From the NCBI GenBank assembly GCA_964604015.1, contig CAZRXF010000006.1, positions 58,963-122,962 on the forward strand: a stretch of 64,000 nt of DNA, read 5' to 3'. Source of the stretch: CANNBR01 sp964604015. Its GTDB lineage: Bacteria; Babelota; Babeliae; Babelales; CAIQNR01. Of the stretch, positions 7,688 through 15,659 are shown one piece after another. The translations under genes and the position numbers were made by a program. Numbering within the stretch: the stretch's first letter is position 1; every line of letters begins with the position of its first letter. The notes below the pieces were generated by a model, which did no database searches, was not told the DNA's origin, and worked only from the letters and a program-made list of their open reading frames with translations.

Positions 7688-8887
7688 ATGAAAAAACTGA
7701 CGCTGTTGGCACTTCTTGCCTGCATGCCTCTAATGGCACCGACAGGTAAGCGGTATATCCCAACTTTGGACGAAATCAGGAAGGCATTCCTAGAATATTT
7801 CATGAAGGAAGGGTTTGTTCGCGTAGAACCAAAATCAGTTGTTACGCCAGATGGTAAAATAATTGGATCTGCTGCCACCGCATTCAAAGATTTCATCATG
7901 CATCCAAAGGGCAACCCTTCCGATATTATCACTATCCAATACTGCATTCGGGCTTATGGCCATTTTGATGACAAACCCACTGTTCGCGCATCAGAACACC
8001 ATGTTACCTATTTTCCTTCCCTTGCCTTCTTTTCCCAAAACAAAGGTAGTTATCGAAGAAATATTTACCGCATGGTGCTCTTTTTAATTGAACACTTGGG
8101 CCTTGATAGAGACCGTTTCTACGTGACTATGCACAAAGATGATAGAGAAGCAGCATTGGCCATACAAGGACTCATGCAAGAAGGAAAACTTCTACAAGGG
8201 CATTCTTTTGCTTTCGACGAAGAAAATATGTGGAAAGAAGAAGAACATGGAGGATTACGAGGTTTTTCTACAGAATTTTTTATCGACCAACGACCAGAAA
8301 AAATGCGTCAAAAAAGACCTATCAAAAAAGATTTCATGAACGGTAATCTCCTTGAATTAGCTAGTATTGTGAGCTACAAGGAAATGGTCTCCCCAGCTCC
8401 TTATGGAACGCCACCCCCTGCTCCAATGCCTGTTCCTTGCTGCATGAACGGCAAGAGCCTCAGCCCCTATCGCATACCTTCCGCTTTGAACCCTGTCTCT
8501 TCAACCACTCCGCCTCCTTCTCTCTATGACCTTCCAGAAATTAAACCGATCATGCACTCTGTAGAAAAAGCAACAAGCAAAAACTACAACACAGCTGATA
8601 AAGAAACCCGTGCAGCCATGAGGGTTATCACCGATCACATGCGTACTGCAGTGGTGCTCATGGCCAATGGAGTCAAAACTTCTGATAAAACAGAAGCAGG
8701 TACATGTTTGCGTGGATTATTAGAAGAAGCTCAAAACGCTGCAAAAACAATCGCCCCTAAGAAAGCCATACTCCCACATGTAACACGTGCTGTTATCAAA
8801 GTGATGAAACCAACACATCCTGAAATTGGAAAGAAAAGCAGCATGATCATCAAAGCAGTGCAGAAGGAAACCAACCACAAAAAATAG
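7688..8887 (+). CDS. Exported alanyl-tRNA synthetase-like protein (degenerate AlaRS core)
   Basis: The start at 7688 is set by AGGAG at 7677-7681 and gives a 399-residue protein with a short signal peptide (KKLTLLALLACMPLMA). Residues 27-230 follow the AlaRS catalytic domain in order: EIRKAFLEYFMKEGF, FKDFI (motif 1), CIRAYGHFDD, EHHVTYFPSLAFF (motif 2), LGLDRDRFYVTMHKDDREA, GGLRGFSTEFFID, and LLELASIVSYKEM. Residues 280-395 follow the AlaRS tRNA-recognition domain (YDLPEIKPIM, MRVITDHMRTAVVLMANGV, LRGLLEEA). A Pro-rich linker replaces the motif 3 region (GMGLER). Editing and C-Ala domains are absent. The motif 2 Arg of AlaRS (TARHH) is Glu here (ASEHH), GPCGPC is GGLRGF, and RRLLRRA is RGLLEEA, so aminoacylation is unlikely. 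Probably an exported pseudoenzyme; its role is unknown. Confidence 0.8.
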   Translation: MKKLTLLALLACMPLMAPTGKRYIPTLDEIRKAFLEYFMKEGFVRVEPKSVVTPDGKIIGSAATAFKDFIMHPKGNPSDIITIQYCIRAYGHFDDKPTVRASEHHVTYFPSLAFFSQNKGSYRRNIYRMVLFLIEHLGLDRDRFYVTMHKDDREAALAIQGLMQEGKLLQGHSFAFDEENMWKEEEHGGLRGFSTEFFIDQRPEKMRQKRPIKKDFMNGNLLELASIVSYKEMVSPAPYGTPPPAPMPVPCCMNGKSLSPYRIPSALNPVSSTTPPPSLYDLPEIKPIMHSVEKATSKNYNTADKETRAAMRVITDHMRTAVVLMANGVKTSDKTEAGTCLRGLLEEAQNAAKTIAPKKAILPHVTRAVIKVMKPTHPEIGKKSSMIIKAVQKETNHKK

Positions 8888-8900
8888 CTTCGGCAAAAAA

Positions 8901-8923
8901 GAAGGGGTGCGTAACACCCCTTC
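8901..8923 (-). terminator. Strong hairpin between convergent genes
   Basis: GAAGGGGTG (8901-8909) pairs with CACCCCTTC (8915-8923) around a 5-nt loop. The T-run (complement of 8895-8900) follows in the minus direction, so it mainly suits the minus-strand DUF2000 remnant. It lies 13 bp after the AlaRS-like stop and may also stop plus-strand transcripts. Confidence 0.75.
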
Positions 8924-8949
8924 AAAACTGCGTCAACGTCTTAACGACA

Positions 8950-9204
8950 CTAACTTCTCCATAACGAAAATTTCTTTGTAAGTGCCGCAAGCTGCTCGCC
9001 CTCAGCGAATGTAACCACCCCCCAATACTCTAACTCTGCTTCTGGGGTTTGTTTTGTTCGCTCATGCTGTTCTGTATACGTCCCTTCTACCATCGTATGG
9101 GTAAAATCAGTAAAGGGAATCCCCACATCTATAAGCGCCTGACGAAATGCACGTACTTTGTTTGAATTATCGGCCTGAAGCACAATCCAAAAACTTCTTG
9201 CTCC
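8950..9204 (-). pseudogene. DUF2000 family remnant (5'-truncated)
   Basis: The readable frame begins right after an in-frame TAG (9205-9207) and runs GARSFWIVLQADNSNKVRAF, then ALIDVGIPFTDFTHTM and TPEAELEYWGVVTFAEGEQL, ending LTKKFSLWRS. This matches the C-terminal half of DUF2000 proteins (about 130-140 residues), including the conserved F-T-M and ELEYLGV segments. The N-terminal half is missing: the upstream bases in all minus frames do not resemble it. Translation could start at GTG 9183, giving 77 residues, so a short functional product cannot be excluded. A decaying gene is more likely. Confidence 0.6.
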
Positions 9205-9227
9205 CTAATTTCAGCAATTCCTACACT
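9198..9227 (+). promoter_or_regulatory. Candidate promoter of ankyrin gene
   Basis: TTGCTC (9198-9203) and TACACT (9222-9227), 18 bp apart, lie about 40 bp before the ATG at 9268. The TTGCT-type -35 recurs at other secreted-protein genes in this window. Confidence 0.4.
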
Positions 9228-9267
9228 AAACAAAGTTTTCAAACATCGAACCCTTGGAGAGAAACCT

Positions 9268-9966
9268 ATGGAACAAAAAGCTTTCATGCTCATTATGTTT
9301 ATGGTGAATTCTTCATTTGTCCAAACAGCAGAGCAAAATCCCCTTCTTGTACGACCAATAGGATTACCCGTCATAGACGCAATAACGCGTCAGGATCATG
9401 AGGGTCTTCAGAGAATTTTGGATGCTGGACACAACCCAAACGAATCTTATGATGATAACGCTTATTCGTCACAGACCTTACACCGAAAGTCATGCGGCCC
9501 TGTAACACCACTCATACACGCAGCCCGTCTTTCTGATAGTTCAATAGCAATCATAGAACTTCTTCTGGCAAGGGGTGCCCACGCAAATGCAGAACATATT
9601 CATGGAATACCTACCCCTCATGCAACACGAAAAGATCTGAGACATCATTGTTTTGTTATGACCCCTATCCTTGCTGCTATTTTAAGTCTCAACGCAGGAG
9701 CTGTTATAGCAATTGCACAGCACCGCTCTTTTGTAAGGCCAGAAAACCTCGATGCCAATTTTGAAAAAGCTGCTCTTTTTTTGCTTTCAGGTGATACCCA
9801 ATCCAAAGCACGGGATCTTTTGGCCTACACTAAAACATGGGGAGTCCAGTCGATTGAGTCCCTTACACAAGCTCTTGAACTCCTTTCTCTAAGCAAACAT
9901 ACAGATTTTTCTAGCGTACTTATGGGCAATATCACTGACCGGCTCACAAAGCTCACCTTTAAATAG
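9268..9966 (+). CDS. Ankyrin-repeat protein, probably secreted
   Basis: A 232-residue protein. The N-terminus (EQKAFMLIMFMVNSSFVQTA) looks like a signal peptide. Two ankyrin-type units follow: residues 34-55 (LPVIDAITRQDHEGLQRILDAG) and 78-115 (TPLIHAARLSDSSIAIIELL, then LARGAHANAEH). TPILAAILSLNAGAVIAIA adds a third, weak unit. The last 90 residues are helical and unassigned. Secreted ankyrin proteins are frequent in intracellular bacteria and often bind host proteins; that role is inferred here. A GAGAG site precedes the ATG. Confidence 0.75.
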   Translation: MEQKAFMLIMFMVNSSFVQTAEQNPLLVRPIGLPVIDAITRQDHEGLQRILDAGHNPNESYDDNAYSSQTLHRKSCGPVTPLIHAARLSDSSIAIIELLLARGAHANAEHIHGIPTPHATRKDLRHHCFVMTPILAAILSLNAGAVIAIAQHRSFVRPENLDANFEKAALFLLSGDTQSKARDLLAYTKTWGVQSIESLTQALELLSLSKHTDFSSVLMGNITDRLTKLTFK

Positions 9967-9977
9967 TAATAAAAAAA

Positions 9978-9994
9978 GGCGCTGAGAAAGCGCC
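9978..9994. terminator. Bidirectional terminator
   Basis: GGCGCT (9978-9983) pairs with AGCGCC (9989-9994). A-run 9971-9977 and T-rich 9996-10004 flank it, so it works in both directions between convergent genes ending at 9966 and 10028. Confidence 0.75.
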
Positions 9995-10027
9995 CTTTTC
10001 TTTTAAACATAGATTTCAAGCCACATA

Positions 10028-10525
10028 TTACGCCGCATTACCAGTTGCTACGGAACTCGTTTTTGCAGGCGCATACTTCTGAATAGCTTCTTGAAGATGT
10101 CTCTTGCGTTCTTCTTCACTCACTGGTTTTTGATAGGGAAGTGTAAGAGTAGCCAATGCCATCCAATTTTTCTTTTTGCTTACTTCCAAGGCATGTTTAA
10201 GACTTTTTTCGTAGGCCTTATCGACCGGTTGCACAGGACGAATGGTTAAGACAAATTGCTCTCCATCCTGCTGCACAAAATGCTTTGCAAGCAATGCTCT
10301 TCTCATGTCGTAAGCAGCCCAATTTGGCTTGAATGGCTTCTTTTTAAACTTAAAAAATTTTGGATTACTCAAAACCTTAGCTGTACCTGCCTTATGATCA
10401 GCGACCAATTTTGAGAAAAAACCATGCACACATGGCAAGTTGGCAATAATGCCAGCCGGCTTTATATGAGCTGAAAAAAACAGCATAAACGGGAAAATTT
10501 TTATTAATTTTTTTGAGGACATCAT
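10028..10525 (-). CDS. Small secreted protein of unknown function
   Basis: The start chosen (10525) follows GGAG with 8-bp spacing. Upstream codons in frame lack this and would bury the signal peptide. The 165-residue product starts MMSSKKLIKIFPFMLFFSAH, a typical signal peptide. A basic region rich in Lys and Phe follows (KFFKFKKKPFKP), then a helical part and an Ala/Thr-rich end. No family recognised. Its leader has the AAAAATGGAGA sequence shared with several secreted-protein genes in the window. Confidence 0.65.
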   Translation of the reverse strand: MMSSKKLIKIFPFMLFFSAHIKPAGIIANLPCVHGFFSKLVADHKAGTAKVLSNPKFFKFKKKPFKPNWAAYDMRRALLAKHFVQQDGEQFVLTIRPVQPVDKAYEKSLKHALEVSKKKNWMALATLTLPYQKPVSEEERKRHLQEAIQKYAPAKTSSVATGNAA

Positions 10526-10636
10526 AAGCGCTTCTCCATTTTTAAAGCCCCACTTAATCGGAGCTTTCACCTATTATTTAGGATAGCTCTGCCTCATAAA
10601 AGCGCAACAGGTCGGCGTTTACCTCTATTTTTAAGC

Positions 10637-11323
10637 TTATTTAGCAATAAACCCAATAAGTCGAATGGGAGACTCAGAGCCACCCTTAAGCTTTAAAGGA
10701 AATATCCCGACAAACGCACCTACAGGGGGCAATTGATCGCTATGAGCAATGTTTTCGACAAGATACTTACCAGCACCAAGCACTGCTTCATGCACACGAA
10801 ATTCATCAATAGGACGGTCAGCCGAGAACGTATCCACACCTAAACCCACGATGCCGCGCGCAAGCAAAAATCGAGCAGCTTCAACAGTTATTGAAGGGAA
10901 TTGATAGTTGTTACGGTAGTGCTCAGGATCAGACCAATACCTATCCCAGCCTGTCCGAATAATAACCAACGATCCTTCAGGAATAACGCCATGCACATTT
11001 TCAAAAGCCTCTACGGCAACAACTGAAACACGGTACCGTTCATCAGCTTGTGCCGATACATCAATCACCACGCAGGGAACAATTAACGACTCAAGAGGAA
11101 GCATATCGATGGTTGCTCCACCGGGAGAGCAATGAACAGGAGCATCCATATGAGTACCCATACCCGCTGTTGTAGCAATTCTGTGTGCTCGGAACTTTAC
11201 ATCAGTAGAACAATCACCATAATCGATCGCCATAGGCATTCTAAAAGAACATGACTCATTCCATCCTGGTGCGTTTTCATCAAGCGTATGAGTAAGATCG
11301 ATAAGAGTGTAGGGAAAACTCAT
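10637..11323 (-). CDS. Cyclase / kynurenine formamidase-like metal hydrolase
   Basis: A 228-residue protein of the cyclase family (PF04199; KynB-like). It begins YTLIDLTHTLDENAPGW and carries the metal motif GMGTHMDAPVHC near residues 54-64, the family HxGTHxDxPxH pattern with Met in place of the first His-proximal residues. SLVIIRTGW and GLGVDTFSADRP also fit. Family members hydrolyse N-formyl-kynurenine, cyclic amides or isatin; the substrate here cannot be deduced. It starts 14 bp after the rho stop and may be read through from rho. No tryptophan catabolism genes are nearby. Confidence 0.82.
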   Translation of the reverse strand: MSFPYTLIDLTHTLDENAPGWNESCSFRMPMAIDYGDCSTDVKFRAHRIATTAGMGTHMDAPVHCSPGGATIDMLPLESLIVPCVVIDVSAQADERYRVSVVAVEAFENVHGVIPEGSLVIIRTGWDRYWSDPEHYRNNYQFPSITVEAARFLLARGIVGLGVDTFSADRPIDEFRVHEAVLGAGKYLVENIAHSDQLPPVGAFVGIFPLKLKGGSESPIRLIGFIAK

Positions 11324-11337
11324 CTTCTCTACTTATT

Positions 11338-12990
11338 CTATGAGTTTGACGAACCGCTTCCACCACCAACAGGAACATTCAATACCGTTGTTCCATTCTT
11401 TTTGGCGTTCATTGATTCGAAGAATTCCTCGTTGGTTTTGAACTTCTTCATCTTATCGATCAAGAACTCCATACCTTCAATAACGTTCATGTTAGAAAGG
11501 AACTTCTGCAAGACCCATGTACGTTTAAGTTCGGCTTCAGGAAGCAGGAGATCTTCACGACGCGTACCAGAAACAAGCAAATCGTAAGCCGGATAGACAC
11601 GACGATTTGCCAATTTACGGCTCATGTGCATTTCCATGTTACCGGTACCTTTAAACTCTTCGAAAATAACTTCGTCCATACGAGAGCCGGTTTCGATAAG
11701 TGCGGTAGCGATGATCGTTAAAGAACCGCCCTCTTCAGTATTACGTGCCGCACCAAAGAAACGTTTTGGACGTTGTAATGCATTGGCATCAATACCACCA
11801 GTTAACACCTTACCAGACGCTGGAGCAGTAGTGTTGTAGGCACGAGCAAGACGAGTAATCGAATCAAGGAGAATGACTACATCCTTGCGAGATTCAACCA
11901 GGCGTTTTGCTTTTTCAAGAACAACTTCTGCAACTTGCACATGTCGTTCTGCTGATTCATCAAAGGTTGAGCTGATCACTTCAGCATGCGCACCTTTGAC
12001 ACAACGCTTCATGTCAGCAACTTCTTCTGGCCGTTCATCAACAAGAAGAACAATAATGAAAACTTCAGGGTGGTTGCCAATCAAACTTTGTGCAATTTCT
12101 TTAAGAAGAACCGTTTTACCAACACGTGGCGGAGCAACAATCAACCCGCGCTGTCCCTTACCAACTGGCGTAAAGATGTCCATGATACGGGTAGATACAA
12201 ATGTTGGATCATATTCGAGTTTGAATTTTTTGTCCGGATGCATCGGAGAAAGTCGATCAAAGAAGGGACGTTCATTGAGCTTTACCGGATCTTCAAAGTT
12301 AACCTTTGTTACCTGATTCAGGGCAAAGTACTTTTCACCATCTTTTGGCTTACGAATAGTACCTACAACGTTATCGCCAGTACGTAATCCAAGACGACGA
12401 ATTTGTGAAGGAGAAACATAAATATCGTCAGGGCTTGAAACGTAATCAAACTTACTTGAACGCAAGAATCCAAAGCCATCAGGCAGTCTTTCAAGCACCC
12501 CTTCAACGTCAATTTCACGATCTGGGTTTTGCTGAACCTCAAGAATTTTGGCGATGAGATCTTTGTGAGACATCAAGCTTGCGCCAATGATGCCAAGGCG
12601 ACGAGCATGTACATTAAGCTCTTGCATAGAAAGCTCAACCATTTGCTCTTCTGTAAGATTCTTTAATGGAGGTAAATCAACCTGTTTGTGTTGTGGTGGA
12701 TTCTCCCCACCACCACGATTTTCACGGCGTTGATTTTGTTGAGCATGACTCGACGTACTATGAGGGCGTCTTTGATGTTGGCGATCCTGACGAGAATCAT
12801 CCTGACGGTTATCCCCATCACGAGAACCACCTTGGCCCTGATGGGACGGATTACCGCCCGTGCCACGCTTATTATTACTACGACTGTAGCTTCGTTTTTT
12901 TGCTTTTTGTTGCTGTTGCTGCTGTGACTGCGAAGACGCAGATCCATCAGAAGAAACAGGAGTTGGTAATATTGGTGTATCATCTTGCAT
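11338..12990 (-). CDS. rho: Transcription termination factor Rho
   Basis: A 550-residue Rho. Residues 1-105 form a low-complexity Gln/Arg/Gly/Asn tail absent from E. coli Rho (419 residues). Residues 106-153 are the Rho_N helical domain, about 160-235 the cold-shock-like RNA-binding domain (EGVLERLPDGFGFLRS), and then comes the RecA-type motor with Walker A PPRVGKT near residue 288, VDERPEE, and VVILLDSITRLARAYN (Walker B). Q- and R-loop regions are present (LTGGIDANAL). Rho hexamers pull RNA from RNA polymerase. Arg/Gln-rich inserts in Rho of other phyla bind RNA or phase-separate; that property is inferred. Confidence 0.96.
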   Translation of the reverse strand: MQDDTPILPTPVSSDGSASSQSQQQQQQKAKKRSYSRSNNKRGTGGNPSHQGQGGSRDGDNRQDDSRQDRQHQRRPHSTSSHAQQNQRRENRGGGENPPQHKQVDLPPLKNLTEEQMVELSMQELNVHARRLGIIGASLMSHKDLIAKILEVQQNPDREIDVEGVLERLPDGFGFLRSSKFDYVSSPDDIYVSPSQIRRLGLRTGDNVVGTIRKPKDGEKYFALNQVTKVNFEDPVKLNERPFFDRLSPMHPDKKFKLEYDPTFVSTRIMDIFTPVGKGQRGLIVAPPRVGKTVLLKEIAQSLIGNHPEVFIIVLLVDERPEEVADMKRCVKGAHAEVISSTFDESAERHVQVAEVVLEKAKRLVESRKDVVILLDSITRLARAYNTTAPASGKVLTGGIDANALQRPKRFFGAARNTEEGGSLTIIATALIETGSRMDEVIFEEFKGTGNMEMHMSRKLANRRVYPAYDLLVSGTRREDLLLPEAELKRTWVLQKFLSNMNVIEGMEFLIDKMKKFKTNEEFFESMNAKKNGTTVLNVPVGGGSGSSNS

Positions 12991-13118
12991 TTATATATAC
13001 CTCCCTAACAGTAGTAGAACGCCCATCATGAAATACTTTCACAAAACCAAACACTCCACCCATATGAAGGATTCAGCTTTTCAGACACAACTTAAAAATT
13101 CAAGGAACTCAGGTGCTC

Positions 13119-14000
13119 TTATATACGACGACGCAACGCCAACATTACAGGACTTGCGACGTAGATGGAAGAATACGTCCCGATAATAATCCCAATCAAG
13201 AACGAAAGTGAAAGCGTATGAAGCGCTTCACCACCAAACACAAAGAGCGCTCCTGCTGCCAACGTAGTAGCAAAGCTCGTCATCAACGTTCTTCGTAATG
13301 TTTGGTTGATACTTTCATTTACAATAACTTCAAGGTTTTTGCCTTTTTCTTTGGCAGTGTTTTCACGGATACGGGCATAGATGATGATCGTGTCGTTAAT
13401 TGAGTAGCTCAACATTGCCAAAATAGCACAGATCACGTTTGGTGAAATTTCAAGACCGAAACAAGCAAAGACCGTCAAAATAGCTACTGCATCATGGAAG
13501 ATTGCAACAACAGCACCCATCCCAAAAGAAAACGACCAAAAACGCCATGCAATATAAAGAAGCATCAACAGAAGACCGAGCAAAAGCGCCATGACCGCAT
13601 TGAAGAACAACATCTGACCCGCAAGTGGCCCGACTGCATTTGCTTCTTGGACAGTAATAGTAGTATCAGGAAACTCTGCTTGAAGGCCTGCCTGCATCTT
13701 TTGAGCTAAGCCTGCCACATCAGTAGTAAAATCTTTTACACGAATAGCAACATCTGAGTTGCCAAGTTCACGGATAACAGCATCGCCCCATCCCTGTTTC
13801 ATCAATGTTGTTTTAAGGTGTTCAGAACCAACTGGCTTACTAAATTTGTAAAGCACTTGAGTCCCACCGCTAAAATCAACGCTGTAGACAAAACCGCCAC
13901 GGTACACATACCCAGCGATCCCCGCAGCCAGCAAGGCACAGGAAAAAAATGCTGCAAAATAACGATATTTCAAAAAATCAATGCGTGTATATTCAGCCAT
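13119..14000 (-). CDS. secF: Protein translocase subunit SecF
   Basis: The start at 14000 (MAEYTRIDFLKYRY) follows GGAG; a longer reading from 14027 lacks support. The 293-residue protein has TM1, the VDFSGGTQVLYKF motif at the start of the periplasmic domain, then five TM segments with ISPNVICAILAMLSYSIND and NQTLRRTLMTSFATTLAA. SecF works with SecD to pull secreted proteins across the inner membrane using the proton gradient. No secD is adjacent: upstream is rpmA and downstream is rho. Confidence 0.94.
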   Translation of the reverse strand: MAEYTRIDFLKYRYFAAFFSCALLAAGIAGYVYRGGFVYSVDFSGGTQVLYKFSKPVGSEHLKTTLMKQGWGDAVIRELGNSDVAIRVKDFTTDVAGLAQKMQAGLQAEFPDTTITVQEANAVGPLAGQMLFFNAVMALLLGLLLMLLYIAWRFWSFSFGMGAVVAIFHDAVAILTVFACFGLEISPNVICAILAMLSYSINDTIIIYARIRENTAKEKGKNLEVIVNESINQTLRRTLMTSFATTLAAGALFVFGGEALHTLSLSFLIGIIIGTYSSIYVASPVMLALRRRI

Positions 14001-14084
14001 CCTTACTCTCCGTGGGATACGTAACACTTCACTCGTTTCTCAAAACGGAAACTACCACTACTATTTTCATATTTCAAAAATGAA

Positions 14085-14348
14085 CTACTGACCACTTACT
14101 GGATCAATAGAAACAAACCTACGACCGCGAGGACCGTAATGGAATCGAAGGACCCCAGAACCTACCGCATAAAGAGTATGATCTTTACCCATACCAACCA
14201 GCTTACCTGGATGAATGCGGGTACCGCGTTGTCTTACGATGATCTCACCACCGGTCACTTCTTGCCCTGCAAAAAGCTTAACACCCAGGCGTCTACCCCT
14301 ACTATCACGACCGTTTTGAGTGGAACCACCCGACTTACTCGTTGCCAT
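14085..14348 (-). CDS. rpmA: 50S ribosomal protein L27
   Basis: An 87-residue protein reading MATSKSGGSTQNGRDSRGRR then LGVKLFAGQEVTGGEIIVRQRG, which is unmistakable L27. Its N-terminus reaches the peptidyl-transferase centre. The gene is usually paired with rplU (L21) and obg, neither of which is here. It sits 84 bp upstream of the secF start. An AAGGG site precedes the ATG. Confidence 0.97.
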   Translation of the reverse strand: MATSKSGGSTQNGRDSRGRRLGVKLFAGQEVTGGEIIVRQRGTRIHPGKLVGMGKDHTLYAVGSGVLRFHYGPRGRRFVSIDPVSGQ

Positions 14349-14518
14349 CGAAAACCCTTAGATTTTTAATAAAGACTGACTGTTTTCAAAAATAAGCACA
14401 TTATCTTCAAAAATTGACGTTTTTGAGTATGACAGCATACCGCTAAAAGTCAATACCACCATCTGGATGCTCCCCCTAATCAAGCTTTTTGTAGTAATAA
14501 CCTGCACAAAAAACGAGC

Positions 14519-14863
14519 TCATTTTTTTGCCGCCTGTTGGCCTAAAAAAAAGCCAAGAAGCTCTAACCCAGCCCGCCAATACTCTTCCTGACACGCCTTA
14601 ACAACAACTCCTACGCAGGAACAGAGCCCACAGGGGTTACACATCCCCCCTTTATCGCACAACTGATCCTTTTTTTGAGGATCCGCTGCACCCTCAAGCT
14701 CTCTTTTTACTTCTGCTATCTCAATTTTCTGTCCAATTCTGTTCACCTCCGCATCTTGTAGATCTTGAACAGTAATCACAACCCCCGTGGGGAAATCACT
14801 TGCATCACACCATGACGTCCCACCAATCAACAACCCCACAAATAAACATGCCTCTTTTCCCAC
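14519..14863 (-). CDS. Small Cys-rich secreted protein
   Basis: A 114-residue unknown that starts at GTG (14863) behind AGGGG. The N-terminus (CLFVGLLIGGTSWCDA) suggests a signal peptide ending near residue 21. A charged helix follows (residues 33-60), then a cysteine cluster CDKGGMCNPCGLCSCVG (residues 69-85) and a hydrophobic C-terminal segment. Five cysteines in 17 residues could form disulfides or bind metal. It begins 11 bp after the thyX stop and is the last gene of the polA-thyX operon. Confidence 0.6.
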   Translation of the reverse strand: MGKEACLFVGLLIGGTSWCDASDFPTGVVITVQDLQDAEVNRIGQKIEIAEVKRELEGAADPQKKDQLCDKGGMCNPCGLCSCVGVVVKACQEEYWRAGLELLGFFLGQQAAKK

Positions 14864-14874
14864 ACTCGCCCCTT

Positions 14875-15645
14875 TTATCGATTATCGCCCAATTGTTCCG
14901 TCCACTCTTTCACTGTAGCATTCCACGCCTCTGTGGTGAGATATTTTTTTCTCCACGCTTCAAGGGTAAGCGGAAAGTGAGGGAGCGCAAGACGCAATAA
15001 TGCTCCTGCATACATTCTAATTTCCCATTGCGCGCCTGAAGAAAGACGAAGTTTCAAAAAGTGCATAAGAGAGTGCAAATTGCAGGTAAAAATAAACTCG
15101 GTGTATGTTGCAACCGGCATGACTGCTCGTGCTTGCTCTCTACACACACCAGCGGCAAGAAGTTGCTCATATGCCTGATATGAATTTTCTAACGTCTTCT
15201 TATACACCTCACGCAACACATCATCTGAAAAAGAACCGACAGACCCTTGTTTATTAACCGTATCTTGATACCTGAATGACGTTGGAATATAAAATTCCGT
15301 CTTTATTTCTACGTACCGATAACTGATTTCGTTGTAAGAATTCATCCGATGACGCATCCATTGACGTGCTACAAAAATTGGAGCCTTAACTCGAAACGAA
15401 AGCTGGTTATGCTCAAAGGGGCTGGTATGTTCATGCTCCATCAAAAATTCAATTAATTTTTTATCGCGTTCGCTAATAGCTGTCGAAACCCTGCCATACG
15501 AAACACGGGCAGCATTAGCAATATCAAGATCAGAACCAGAAACACGAAGTAGCTCCACAGAACTTACGCCATCTTGAAGCGGATCTAGTTTCGTGTCTTT
15601 CTCTGCAAATACCGACTGCTTCTCCAAAAGTTGTTCTTGTTTCAT
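14875..15645 (-). CDS. thyX: Flavin-dependent thymidylate synthase ThyX
   Basis: A 256-residue ThyX with the signature RHRMNSYNEIS (RHRx7S) near residue 97 and SRYRYV-like continuation (ISYRYVEIKTEFYIP). HEHTSPFEHNQLSFRVKAPI and LHSLMHFLKLRLSSGAQWEIR supply FAD and dUMP contacts. It makes dTMP from dUMP using methylene-tetrahydrofolate and reduced flavin. It starts 14 bp after the polA stop, linking dTMP supply to DNA synthesis. Length is typical. Confidence 0.95.
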   Translation of the reverse strand: MKQEQLLEKQSVFAEKDTKLDPLQDGVSSVELLRVSGSDLDIANAARVSYGRVSTAISERDKKLIEFLMEHEHTSPFEHNQLSFRVKAPIFVARQWMRHRMNSYNEISYRYVEIKTEFYIPTSFRYQDTVNKQGSVGSFSDDVLREVYKKTLENSYQAYEQLLAAGVCREQARAVMPVATYTEFIFTCNLHSLMHFLKLRLSSGAQWEIRMYAGALLRLALPHFPLTLEAWRKKYLTTEAWNATVKEWTEQLGDNR

Positions 15646-15659
15646 TTCTTTCCTTACTT

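Noticed and set aside
9129..9374. Minus-strand 81-codon frame overlapping the DUF2000 remnant
   Set aside because: Does not resemble the missing DUF2000 N-terminus and runs antisense to the ankyrin gene.
12666..13031. Plus-strand open frame rich in His/Asp/Tyr opposite the rho start
   Set aside because: It is the antisense of the low-complexity Gln/Arg/Gly tail of Rho, which keeps all frames open. No ribosome site.
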